Below are positions 42,126 through 49,329 of a stretch of DNA of 64,000 bases, piece by piece. A model generated the notes under the pieces. That model saw only the letters and a program-made list of their open reading frames with translations. It made no database searches and was not told the DNA's origin. How positions within the stretch are numbered: the stretch's first letter is position 1; the number at the start of each line of letters is the position of its first letter. Source of the DNA: RGEC01 sp964475595 (GTDB lineage Bacteria; Bacteroidota; Bacteroidia; NS11-12g; UBA955); NCBI GenBank assembly GCA_964475595.1, contig CAYYXG010000008.1, positions 48,991-112,990 of the forward strand, read 5' to 3'. A program made the translations under genes and the position numbers.

Positions 42126-43142
42126 ATGAACCTTTTAACACAATTAAAAAAACAACTAATTCCTAAAAAGTTATGGATTTTAAGACTGTATATGGGGTTG
42201 CTAACTTTTTTAGCAGAGATTATATTAATCTTTTATATAGGGATTTCCATTTACAATATTTTCACATTAAATAATGTACTGGGAGACCTGATTTTAGGAT
42301 ATGCTGGATTATATCTTGTAAGTATTTGTCTTGTTTTATTGTTTGTAGCGCAAGTTGTGTCTCTATTTTTAAATGTTCATGATAATATTGAAGATATAAG
42401 AAATAAAACGATTAATCCTGAGTTTTCAGTTGATCTTGATAATGAAAAAGAATCTAGTTTTACAAATAATTTTAATTCAATAATAGTAATAGCAACTATT
42501 TTTTTCGCTATACTTCTAGCTTTAATCAATTTAAACAGACAACCAAGAGAATACCAAAGAGGTAATTCTTCTTTGAATTATGATAATGAAACAGAATCAA
42601 GTAATAAATATAAAATCGGAGATGAAAAGGATGGTGGTATTGTTTTCGATGTAGACTTATCTAGTGAAACTGGGTTAATTGTTGACAAACAAGATTTAGG
42701 TGGAATGTCATGGGAAGAAGCAATTAAGGCATGTGAAAACAAAGGTGATGGATGGAGATTGCCAACTAAAGAGGAATTGATAAAAATTTGTAATTCTCCA
42801 AATTGTATTTTAGATCATGCTGTTTATTGGAGCAGCACCCCTTCGAACTATGACCCAAATTATGCTTGGTATTATGACAGAGGCGAAGCAAATGGCAGTT
42901 TTGAATATGAGAAGTCACAGCCATACTCTGTAAGAGCAGTAAAATCATTTTACATTCATGATGCTAATAGTGAAAATAATTCAATAAATCCCCCAAATAA
43001 AAAACCAAAACCGTATCAAAGAAAAAATATACTTCCATATGAATTTCGCTCGCCTCTAAGGAAATACCAAAGAGGTAATTCTTCTTTGAATTATGATAAT
43101 GAAACAGAATCAAGTAATAAATATAAAAATGGAGATCAATAG
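42126..43142 (+). CDS. Island membrane protein 2: conserved three-helix N-terminus, Lcl/DUF1566 exodomain
   Basis: A 338-residue paralogue of the protein at 38842-39957. The shared membrane module covers residues ~1-138 (LWILRLYMGLLTF, LILGYAGLYLVSICLVLLF, HDNIEDIRNKTINPEFSVDL, IIVIATIFFAILLALINLNR). The periplasmic part is different. A linker with KYKIGDEKDGGIVFDVD is followed by a Lcl_C/DUF1566 lectin-like domain (about 160-280) with GDGWRLPTKEELIKIC, AVYWSSTP, AWYYDRG and YSVRAVKSF. The linker is encoded a second time at the extreme C-terminus by a 66-bp direct repeat. The gene is very AT-rich, lies inside the 241-bp inverted repeat, and may bind carbohydrate or another surface ligand. Confidence 0.65.
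   Translation: MNLLTQLKKQLIPKKLWILRLYMGLLTFLAEIILIFYIGISIYNIFTLNNVLGDLILGYAGLYLVSICLVLLFVAQVVSLFLNVHDNIEDIRNKTINPEFSVDLDNEKESSFTNNFNSIIVIATIFFAILLALINLNRQPREYQRGNSSLNYDNETESSNKYKIGDEKDGGIVFDVDLSSETGLIVDKQDLGGMSWEEAIKACENKGDGWRLPTKEELIKICNSPNCILDHAVYWSSTPSNYDPNYAWYYDRGEANGSFEYEKSQPYSVRAVKSFYIHDANSENNSINPPNKKPKPYQRKNILPYEFRSPLRKYQRGNSSLNYDNETESSNKYKNGDQ
42550..42615 (+). repeat. 66-bp direct repeat, copy 1 (before the Lcl domain)
   Basis: Identical to 43063-43128. It encodes the linker YQRGNSSLNYDNETESSNKYK in frame. Confidence 0.95.
43063..43128 (+). repeat. 66-bp direct repeat, copy 2 (end of the same gene)
   Basis: The second copy, 513 bp downstream and in the same frame, ends 14 bp before the stop codon region, so the Lcl domain is exactly bracketed by two copies. 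Confidence 0.95.
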
Positions 43143-43219
43143 AAACAAGTTGAAGTTATGTATATATGTATATCCAATCAAATATTAAATAATTAAAATA
43201 TTTGACTTTATTGCCCTCT

Positions 43220-44551
43220 ATGAAAGAGATATTACATATTTATACAAGGGTAAGTAGTTCAATCCAGGTCGAAGGAACCTCTCTGAAAACCCAAAAAGAG
43301 ATAGGAATAAAATTAGCAAACCAACTGAATATGGACTTTGAAGTCCATAACGAAGGTGGGCGAAGCAGTGCCAATGACGATCTGAAAAATAGACCAGTAA
43401 TGCTGGAATTACTCAGGTTTATGGATAAGGGCAAGGTTAAACACTTGTTCGTATATAATACAGATAGATTGAGCAGGAACCAGATTACTTGGTACACCAT
43501 TCGCCAAAAGATGGTTGCCAATAACGTAAAACTGTATACACCCAAGGGTATCCACGACACAAACGATTCAATGGAGAATATGATTCTCGGCATTATGAAT
43601 GAAATTGCAGTTTACGACAACAAGACTCGTGCAGACAGAAGTAGATTAGGTAAATTCGAAAAAGTAAAACAGAACTACTGGCGTGGTGGCGACCCTCCAT
43701 TTGGCTATGCCATTGAAAAAGTTGAAGGAGGAAGTCGTTTGGTGGTTAATACCAATGAGAGTATATGGGTTCAATTCGCATTTGAGCAATATGCCAAAAG
43801 AATCCCAATGAAGACCATTAAATTCGAGCTTGAGCGAAACAAAGTAAAAACCAGGAGAGGTAATGATACTTGGACAATGGGCACACTTCAAATTATGCTT
43901 CGCAATAGTGTGTATACAGGAGTCGATTATTATGACAAAAAATTCAAAGAAACGATAGTCGCTAAGGTTCCACAAATAATAAGCGATTCATTATTCAATG
44001 AGGTGCAGCAACGCAGAGAATCAATATTATTGAGGAAAGGACAACTCAGTAGAACCAGTAAATTCTACCTCTTTCGAGATTTTATGATTTGTGGAGATTG
44101 CGGAACCCCAATTGGAGGTCGCCAAAGTCCTGAACAAAATAGAAACCCATTTTACTATTGCCCACTTGCCGAGAGAAAGTTCAACAAAGCTGAAGCGGAT
44201 AATCGATCCTGCTCTATGAAGAGGTCTCTTCACATTGATGCAGCAGATAAGGAAATATGGCAGGTAGTTTATGATGTGATAACCAATTCAGCCCATTTAA
44301 AAGAGCACATTTTAAAAAACAATCTGCTCGGTGCTGGTCTTTCAGAAATCAAAATTGTTCAAAGACGAAAAGAGATACAAAATGATATCACGGAACTAAA
44401 TGAAAAAAAGAGCAGGATCGAAAAGGGGCTTATTAAAGCAGAAGCTCAAAATATGATGGGTGAGTTCGATTCACCAGAGATCTATAAAGGCGTTAAAAGC
44501 AACCTATCATCGCAGTTGAATACGGTTAAAATAAGTATCGAAAAAGCCTAG
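43220..44551 (+). CDS. Large serine recombinase, frame closed early by TAG
   Basis: A large serine integrase of 443 residues to the stop. Domains: catalytic resolvase domain (1-145) with nucleophile Ser in HIYTRVSSS and the NTDRLSRN motif; recombinase domain (155-270, YWRGGDPPFGYAIEK...TWTMGTLQIMLRNSVYTG); Cys4 zinc ribbon (CGDCGTPIGG...YYCP...NRSC, about 290-335); and a coiled-coil segment (365-443). The ATG at 43220 begins the family pattern. The frame is closed by TAG at 44549-44551 inside the coiled coil, yet continues open for 110 codons beyond it with clear family sequence. The product is thus either truncated, read through, or the TAG is a mutation or sequencing error. Likely the integrase of the glmS-linked island. 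Confidence 0.85.
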   Translation: MKEILHIYTRVSSSIQVEGTSLKTQKEIGIKLANQLNMDFEVHNEGGRSSANDDLKNRPVMLELLRFMDKGKVKHLFVYNTDRLSRNQITWYTIRQKMVANNVKLYTPKGIHDTNDSMENMILGIMNEIAVYDNKTRADRSRLGKFEKVKQNYWRGGDPPFGYAIEKVEGGSRLVVNTNESIWVQFAFEQYAKRIPMKTIKFELERNKVKTRRGNDTWTMGTLQIMLRNSVYTGVDYYDKKFKETIVAKVPQIISDSLFNEVQQRRESILLRKGQLSRTSKFYLFRDFMICGDCGTPIGGRQSPEQNRNPFYYCPLAERKFNKAEADNRSCSMKRSLHIDAADKEIWQVVYDVITNSAHLKEHILKNNLLGAGLSEIKIVQRRKEIQNDITELNEKKSRIEKGLIKAEAQNMMGEFDSPEIYKGVKSNLSSQLNTVKISIEKA

Positions 44552-44640
44552 GTAGAATTCGATCAACTAGGAAATCATCAACTATGGTTTGACTGGATAG
44601 ACCAATTTGCCACAGAATTTACCACCACCCATAATTTAAA

Positions 44641-44881
44641 CCCACAGAAAAAAAGGCACCTTGTAAATGGGGTGGTCAAGGACATTTTGGTGAATTACGA
44701 CCAAGCGCAAAAACTGCATCGGGTGCGAGTAAATTTCCGCCTTCCCGTGCTCCAAAGCGTGGGGGAAATTTTGCGAGCAGATAATGCAGTTTCGAAGCGA
44801 GGAGCTAAATCACCAAAAGTGTCTCAAACCCCTGAAAACACAGGGGCACCAGAAACTGTACGTTCGGCACTACTCCACAGT
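44641..44881. repeat. 241-bp inverted repeat, right arm
   Basis: Identical to the reverse complement of 41832-42072. It lies within the 3' part of the recombinase frame; its outer 12 bp are also the last three codons and stop of glmS. Confidence 0.95.
44870..44881 (-). other. Island/glmS junction (att-type core in the glmS stop region)
   Basis: The minus strand reads ACTGTGGAGTAG, shared by glmS and the repeat arm. The island joins the chromosome here while keeping the Thr-Val-Glu-stop end of GlmS intact, as is usual for elements that integrate into the end of a conserved gene. Confidence 0.7.
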
Positions 44882-46711
44882 CACACTCTTAGCCAAATTC
44901 CTTGGCTGGTCAACATTGCAGCCGCGCATCACAGCAATATGGTAGCTGAGCAACTGAAGGGGAATGGTGTTGATTAACGGACTTAGGCACTCCTCCGTTT
45001 CGGGTACTTCAATAATGTGGTCGGCGATATCATTCAGTCCGGTGTTGCCCTCGGTTACTATGGCAATGATTTTGCCTTTGCGGGCTTTTACCTCCTGGAT
45101 GTTGCTCACTACCTTTTCGTAGTGGGCACTGTTGGTGGCAATCACCACCACGGGCATATTCTCATCAATCAGGGCTATGGGACCATGCTTCATCTCTGCT
45201 GCAGGGTAACCCTCCGCATGGATGTAGCTGATTTCCTTTAGTTTTAATGCACCTTCCAGGGCTACCGGGAAATTGTATCCGCGGCCCAGGTACAAGAAGT
45301 TGTGAGAATCCTTATACATTTCGCTCAGCTTCACAATGTCGTCATTCAGCTTCAATGCTTTTTCCACCTTGGCCGGAATGCTTTCCAGCTCATACATGAG
45401 GTTGCGCAGTTGCTCGGCAGTGAGGGCGCCACGCTGTTTGCCCATGGCCATGGCAATAAGAGCAAGCACGGTAACCTGCGCTGTGAATGCCTTGGTACTG
45501 GCCACCCCAATTTCGGGACCTGCATGGGTGTAGGCACCCGCATGGCTCATGCGGGGAATGCTGCTGCCCACTACATTACAAACGCCAAATACGGTTGCTC
45601 CTTTATTCTTGGCCAGCTCCATGGCAGCCAGGGTATCAGCGGTTTCACCGCTCTGTGAAATGGCCAGTATCAGGTCATCTCCGTAGATAACAGGATTTCT
45701 GTAGCGAAACTCACTGGCGTACTCGACTTCTACCGGGATTCGGGCAAACTCTTCAAAAAGGTATTCAGCCACCAGACCGGCATGCCAGCTGGTTCCGCAG
45801 CCAATCAGAATCAACCGGTTGATGTTTTTCAGTTTCTCTTCATAGTCCCGTATGCTGCGCATGATGATATCGCCGCTGAGGGGGTCTATTCGGCCGCGGA
45901 AACTGTCTAGTATACTCTTGGGCTGTTCATATATTTCCTTAAGCATAAAATGCGGATAACCGCCTTTTTCCAGTTGCTCAAGGTTCATTTCCAACTCGTG
46001 GATATAGGGTGTCTGTATTTCGTTGTCGATGGTTTTAATGGTGAGCTCATTATTTTCTATGATGGCGATTTCACCGTCATTCATATAAATCACCTGCCGG
46101 GTGTATTCAACAATGGGTGTGGCATCGGAGGCCATGAAAAATTCGCCGCGTTCCTTACCGATTCCCACCACGAGCGGACTGCCTTTGCGGGCGGCAATCA
46201 GGTGTTCGGGGTGGTTTTTGCTGAGAATAACAATCGCATATGCACCCACAACCTGTTTTAGCGCCACCCTGACAGCTTCATGCAGGTTTAAGTTCGCATT
46301 CACCATAATATCTTCAATCAGGTGAATCAGCACTTCGGTATCGGTATCGCTGCTGAATGTGTGTCCACGTTGGATTAATCCTTCTTTGATGGTGGCATAA
46401 TTTTCAATAATGCCGTTGTGAATCACAGCGAGGTCTCCGCTTTGGCTGAGGTGGGGGTGGGCATTTACGTCATTGGGAACACCATGGGTTGCCCAGCGGG
46501 TATGCCCCATTCCAATGCTGCCCTTGGTATATTCGTTTTCGGCGGCTTTTTCCAGGTCAGCCACCTTGCCTTTTTGTTTATAGACGCGCAAATCACCGTT
46601 CAACAGGGCAACACCTGCACTGTCGTAACCACGGTATTCCAGCCGTTTAAGGCCTTTTATAATAATGGGGTAGGCCTCGCGATGGCCGATGTAAGCAACA
46701 ATTCCGCACAT
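44870..46711 (-). CDS. glmS: Glutamine-fructose-6-phosphate aminotransferase (isomerizing)
   Basis: GlmS makes glucosamine 6-phosphate for peptidoglycan and LPS. The 613-residue protein has the N-terminal Cys nucleophile (MCGIVAYIGHREA) and the glutaminase motifs RWATHG and HNGIIENY. Two SIS domains follow (IGCGTSWHAGL, SQSGETADTLAAME) and the C-terminus is QPRNLAKSVTVE. The gene is complete: its last codons are formed by the outer end of the 241-bp repeat of the neighbouring island. The same gene end is the target of Tn7 and other elements. A perfect -7 box lies 10 nt before the ATG. I see no glmS ribozyme-like structure in the 60 bp upstream. Confidence 0.97.
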   Translation of the reverse strand: MCGIVAYIGHREAYPIIIKGLKRLEYRGYDSAGVALLNGDLRVYKQKGKVADLEKAAENEYTKGSIGMGHTRWATHGVPNDVNAHPHLSQSGDLAVIHNGIIENYATIKEGLIQRGHTFSSDTDTEVLIHLIEDIMVNANLNLHEAVRVALKQVVGAYAIVILSKNHPEHLIAARKGSPLVVGIGKERGEFFMASDATPIVEYTRQVIYMNDGEIAIIENNELTIKTIDNEIQTPYIHELEMNLEQLEKGGYPHFMLKEIYEQPKSILDSFRGRIDPLSGDIIMRSIRDYEEKLKNINRLILIGCGTSWHAGLVAEYLFEEFARIPVEVEYASEFRYRNPVIYGDDLILAISQSGETADTLAAMELAKNKGATVFGVCNVVGSSIPRMSHAGAYTHAGPEIGVASTKAFTAQVTVLALIAMAMGKQRGALTAEQLRNLMYELESIPAKVEKALKLNDDIVKLSEMYKDSHNFLYLGRGYNFPVALEGALKLKEISYIHAEGYPAAEMKHGPIALIDENMPVVVIATNSAHYEKVVSNIQEVKARKGKIIAIVTEGNTGLNDIADHIIEVPETEECLSPLINTIPLQLLSYHIAVMRGCNVDQPRNLAKSVTVE

Positions 46712-46721
46712 AAGTGAGATG

Positions 46722-46729
46722 CAAAGTTA
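46722..46729 (-). promoter_or_regulatory. -7 promoter box of glmS
   Basis: The minus strand reads TAACTTTG, a perfect TAnnTTTG, 10 nt before the ATG. Confidence 0.5.
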
Positions 46730-46794
46730 TACAAGGTATACCACAATCGGGGTAATATCCCCCAAGGTGTACAGGAATAAAGACAGGGATTGCC

Positions 46795-46842
46795 TGCTTA
46801 CCCCATAGCTGTGGGTTTAAACCCGCAGCTATGGGGTAAGCA
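46795..46842. repeat. Extragenic palindrome with GGGTTTAAACCC centre (copy 2)
   Basis: A 48-bp near-perfect palindrome: 24-bp arms with a single mismatch (TGCTTACCCCATAGC outer part, GGGTTT|AAACCC centre). It shares the ACCCCATAGC...GGGTTTAAACCC...GCTATGGGGT plan with 37007-37056, although flanks and spacing differ. It lies between glmS and metK, just beyond the metK terminator. Confidence 0.9.
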
Positions 46843-46844
46843 CA

Positions 46845-46872
46845 TAAAAAAACCCGGACCAGCCGGGTTTTT
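46845..46872 (-). terminator. Rho-independent terminator of metK
   Basis: The stem AAAAACCCGG/CCGGGTTTTT with loop ACCAG is followed on the minus strand by a T run; it starts about 18 bp after the metK stop codon. Confidence 0.88.
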
Positions 46873-46890
46873 ACATATCCTCAAGCGTTT

Positions 46891-48189
46891 TTATTTCACT
46901 TTAAAGGCCTTTTTTACCGCGTCTACGGCATTAAGTTCCTCCCAGGGGAACAACTTGACCTTAACGGTTTTTTCATTGTCCTTGCCTTTGTTAAAAGTCT
47001 TGGTAACCGTTTCTGTTTTGCGACCCATGTGTCCGTATGCTGCGGTTTCAAAATAAATAGGGGTACGCAGGTTAAAACGGGTTTCAATGTTGTAGGGGCG
47101 CAGACTGAATTCCTTCATTTTAAGAATGGTGGCGGCAATTTCTCCGTCAGTCATTTTTACTTTGGACGTACCGTAGGTGTCAACAAACAAACCCACGGGA
47201 TCAGCCACGCCAATCGCATATGATACCTGAACCAGTACCTGATCGCAAACACCTGCAGCCACCAGGTTTTTGGCAATGTGGCGGGTTGCATAAGCCGCAG
47301 AGCGGTCTACCTTGCTGGGATCTTTGCCGCTGAATGCACCACCACCGTGGGCACCTTTTCCACCGTAGGTATCCACAATGATTTTACGGCCTGTGAGACC
47401 TGTATCGCCGTGAGGACCACCTATCACGAATTTCCCGGTGGGGTTTACGTGGTATTTAATATCCTTGCCGAAGAGTGCCTGCACACGCTTGGGTAGGCGC
47501 TTAATTACGCGGGGAACAAGAATGTTGCGTACATCTGCGTCAATGGCTTTCAGCATCTCGTCATCGGCCTTTTTAACATCGGCGGGCTTGTTTGATTTGG
47601 GCTTTACCCAGTCATCATGCTGTGTAGAAAGTACGATGGTATCAATGCGAAGGGGTTTATGGTCGTCGCTGTATTCTATGGTTACCTGGCTTTTTGCATC
47701 CGGACGCAGGTATTTGATTTTTTTGCCTTCGCGGCGAAGCGCTGCCAGTTCTTCCAGCAGCAAATGCGCGATGTGAATAGCCAAAGGCATGTATTCATCG
47801 GTTTCCTTGCAGGCAAACCCAAACATCATGCCCTGATCACCGGCACCCTGATCCTGCTTGCTTTTTCGGTCCACACCCTGGTTGATATCGGGGCTTTGCT
47901 CGTGGATAGCGCTCAAAATACCACAGCTGTTGGCATCGAACATGTATTCGCTTTTGGTGTAGCCAATATGCGAAATGGCCTCACGGGCAATGTGCTGCAC
48001 ATCCAGCACTGCCTTAGATTTAACCTCGCCGGCCAACACTACCTGTCCGGTTGTAACGAGCGTTTCGCAGGCCACTTTGCTGTCTGCATCATAAGCCAGA
48101 AAGTTATCAATAAGCGCATCTGAAATCTGGTCGGCAACCTTGTCCGGATGCCCTTCTGAAACAGATTCTGAAGTGAAGAAATACGGCAT
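46891..48189 (-). CDS. metK: S-adenosylmethionine synthetase
   Basis: MetK forms S-adenosylmethionine from methionine and ATP. The 432-residue protein is somewhat longer than E. coli MetK, as usual in Bacteroidota. Motifs: FTSESVSEGHPDKVADQISD at the N-terminus, the ATP-binding hexapeptide region GAGDQGMMFGFA, DKDIKYHVNPTGKFVIGGPHGDTGLTGRK-type core (in shorter pieces NPTGKFVIGGP and GDTGLTGRKI) and GGGAFSGKDPSKVDRSAAY. A perfect -7 box (TATATTTG, 48213-48220, minus strand) lies 23 nt before the ATG, and a strong terminator follows the stop. Confidence 0.96.
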   Translation of the reverse strand: MPYFFTSESVSEGHPDKVADQISDALIDNFLAYDADSKVACETLVTTGQVVLAGEVKSKAVLDVQHIAREAISHIGYTKSEYMFDANSCGILSAIHEQSPDINQGVDRKSKQDQGAGDQGMMFGFACKETDEYMPLAIHIAHLLLEELAALRREGKKIKYLRPDAKSQVTIEYSDDHKPLRIDTIVLSTQHDDWVKPKSNKPADVKKADDEMLKAIDADVRNILVPRVIKRLPKRVQALFGKDIKYHVNPTGKFVIGGPHGDTGLTGRKIIVDTYGGKGAHGGGAFSGKDPSKVDRSAAYATRHIAKNLVAAGVCDQVLVQVSYAIGVADPVGLFVDTYGTSKVKMTDGEIAATILKMKEFSLRPYNIETRFNLRTPIYFETAAYGHMGRKTETVTKTFNKGKDNEKTVKVKLFPWEELNAVDAVKKAFKVK

Positions 48190-48231
48190 GTTTTTTACTT
48201 AATATGGTGCCGCAAATATACGCACAACGTT

Positions 48232-49329
48232 CTATTCCCTATCAGGGTTTTTAGACAGCACAAAATCAGCCGAAAGGAGCTTGTGGTCACCGGGAATTTC
48301 TGTTGAACTCTGATAGTTGTTGAATGTGATATCCTTTGAAGATAAAATGTAATCAATTCTAAAGCTCGGGAAAGGCCCCATGTAGGTGCGTTCCAGTCCG
48401 CTGCCGGCCTCGCAGAATGCATCGTTCATGCCATCAGCAACCTTGTGGTATGCATAACTAAGGGGTACATCATTGAAATCGCCGCAAACGATTATATTGT
48501 TCACCACGCTACTTCGGATATGCTCTGAAAGTGCATCGGCCTGTTCTGCTCTTTTGCCGTAAGCATCCCGCATGCGCTGCAGCAGGCCTTTACCCTGTTC
48601 AATGTTTGATGTATTGTTTTGTTCTGCTCCATTCACAAAATCGTAATCTGTTTTGCGGAAGCGAATGGATTGTAAATGCACATTGTACACCCTTAGGATT
48701 TCTTCTCCGGCCTGCAAATCAACATAAACAGCCATATTGCCGGTATTTCCCGGAAAAGCTACACGACCTTTGCCCAGTATCGGAAACTTACTAAGGATGA
48801 GCATGCCATAATTGCGCTCCGGAACCAGTTTGAAAAGCTGCATGTAGGGGTGGCCGGTTTTTTCTTTAAGCTGTTCAGCCATTTTTTGAATGTTTTTGCG
48901 GGCATATACTTCCTGCAAACAAACAATATCGGCTTTTTTGGCAACGAGCACGTCGGCAGCGGTGTCAAAAAACCATCGGTTTTGGTAGGCCCCGAACAGT
49001 TGCGCATTCACACTGCACACTTTGAGGGCTTTTGAAGGGGAATTAGCAGCATTGTTATTGCTAAACTGAACATATTTGCCCAGCTGAAAAAAACATAAAA
49101 TGGCCATTCCCAGCGGAAAAATGAGTTTTAAGCGGAGCTGAATCCACCAGTAAATAAGCCATAATATGTTTAGCAGAAACAGAATGGGAAATGCAAGCCC
49201 AAGTAATTGAATCCAGGATGAAAAGGATGGATGCAGATAGGGTGCCAGCCATGCAACTCCCAGCAACAGCCCTGTAACCAGGGTAGCCGGAAATACCAGC
49301 AAATTCAATATCCTAAAAACCAACTTCAT
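48232..49329 (-). CDS. Membrane-anchored endonuclease/exonuclease/phosphatase family protein
   Basis: A 365-residue protein with three N-terminal membrane helices (about 8-30, 38-62, 68-85) and an EEP-fold catalytic domain from ~100. Motifs: KVCSVNAQLFG, CLQEVYARKN (metal-binding Glu), NVHLQSIRF, VCGDFNDVPLSYAY (catalytic Asp-Asn) and GDHKLLSADFVL (final Asp-His). Such proteins hydrolyse phosphodiesters or phosphomonoesters, often on lipids or nucleic acids; the substrate here is unknown. Its ATG overlaps the rhomboid stop by 4 bp, so it ends the mutL operon. Confidence 0.85.
   Translation of the reverse strand: MKLVFRILNLLVFPATLVTGLLLGVAWLAPYLHPSFSSWIQLLGLAFPILFLLNILWLIYWWIQLRLKLIFPLGMAILCFFQLGKYVQFSNNNAANSPSKALKVCSVNAQLFGAYQNRWFFDTAADVLVAKKADIVCLQEVYARKNIQKMAEQLKEKTGHPYMQLFKLVPERNYGMLILSKFPILGKGRVAFPGNTGNMAVYVDLQAGEEILRVYNVHLQSIRFRKTDYDFVNGAEQNNTSNIEQGKGLLQRMRDAYGKRAEQADALSEHIRSSVVNNIIVCGDFNDVPLSYAYHKVADGMNDAFCEAGSGLERTYMGPFPSFRIDYILSSKDITFNNYQSSTEIPGDHKLLSADFVLSKNPDRE

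Larger units (their letters stand above)
44552..44977 (+). pseudogene. In-frame continuation of the large serine recombinase beyond the TAG, running into glmS
   Basis: Directly after the TAG the same frame encodes VEFDQLGNHQLWFDWIDQF...NPQKKRHLVNGVVKDILVNYD and goes on to ETVRSALLHS at 44881. This is the normal end of the coiled coil and the following core of large serine recombinases. At 44881 the sequence passes into the antisense of glmS, adding 31 meaningless residues before a stop at 44977. The expected C-terminal tail is instead found in the detached fragment at 41502-41831. A GTG at 44672 could look like a start, but no separate protein is likely. Confidence 0.75.

Noticed and set aside
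38150..44881. Tn7-like transposon at glmS
   Set aside because: The site is right, but no TnsA/B/C/D/E-type genes and no Tn7 end repeats are present; the recombinases are serine enzymes.
44672..44977. Independent 101-codon gene starting at GTG 44672
   Set aside because: It is the same frame as the recombinase beyond its TAG, and its last third is antisense glmS.
46712..46890. glmS ribozyme or riboswitch upstream of glmS or metK
   Set aside because: Upstream of glmS there are only ~10 nt after the promoter box; the structured DNA between metK and glmS is a terminator plus palindrome, downstream of metK.
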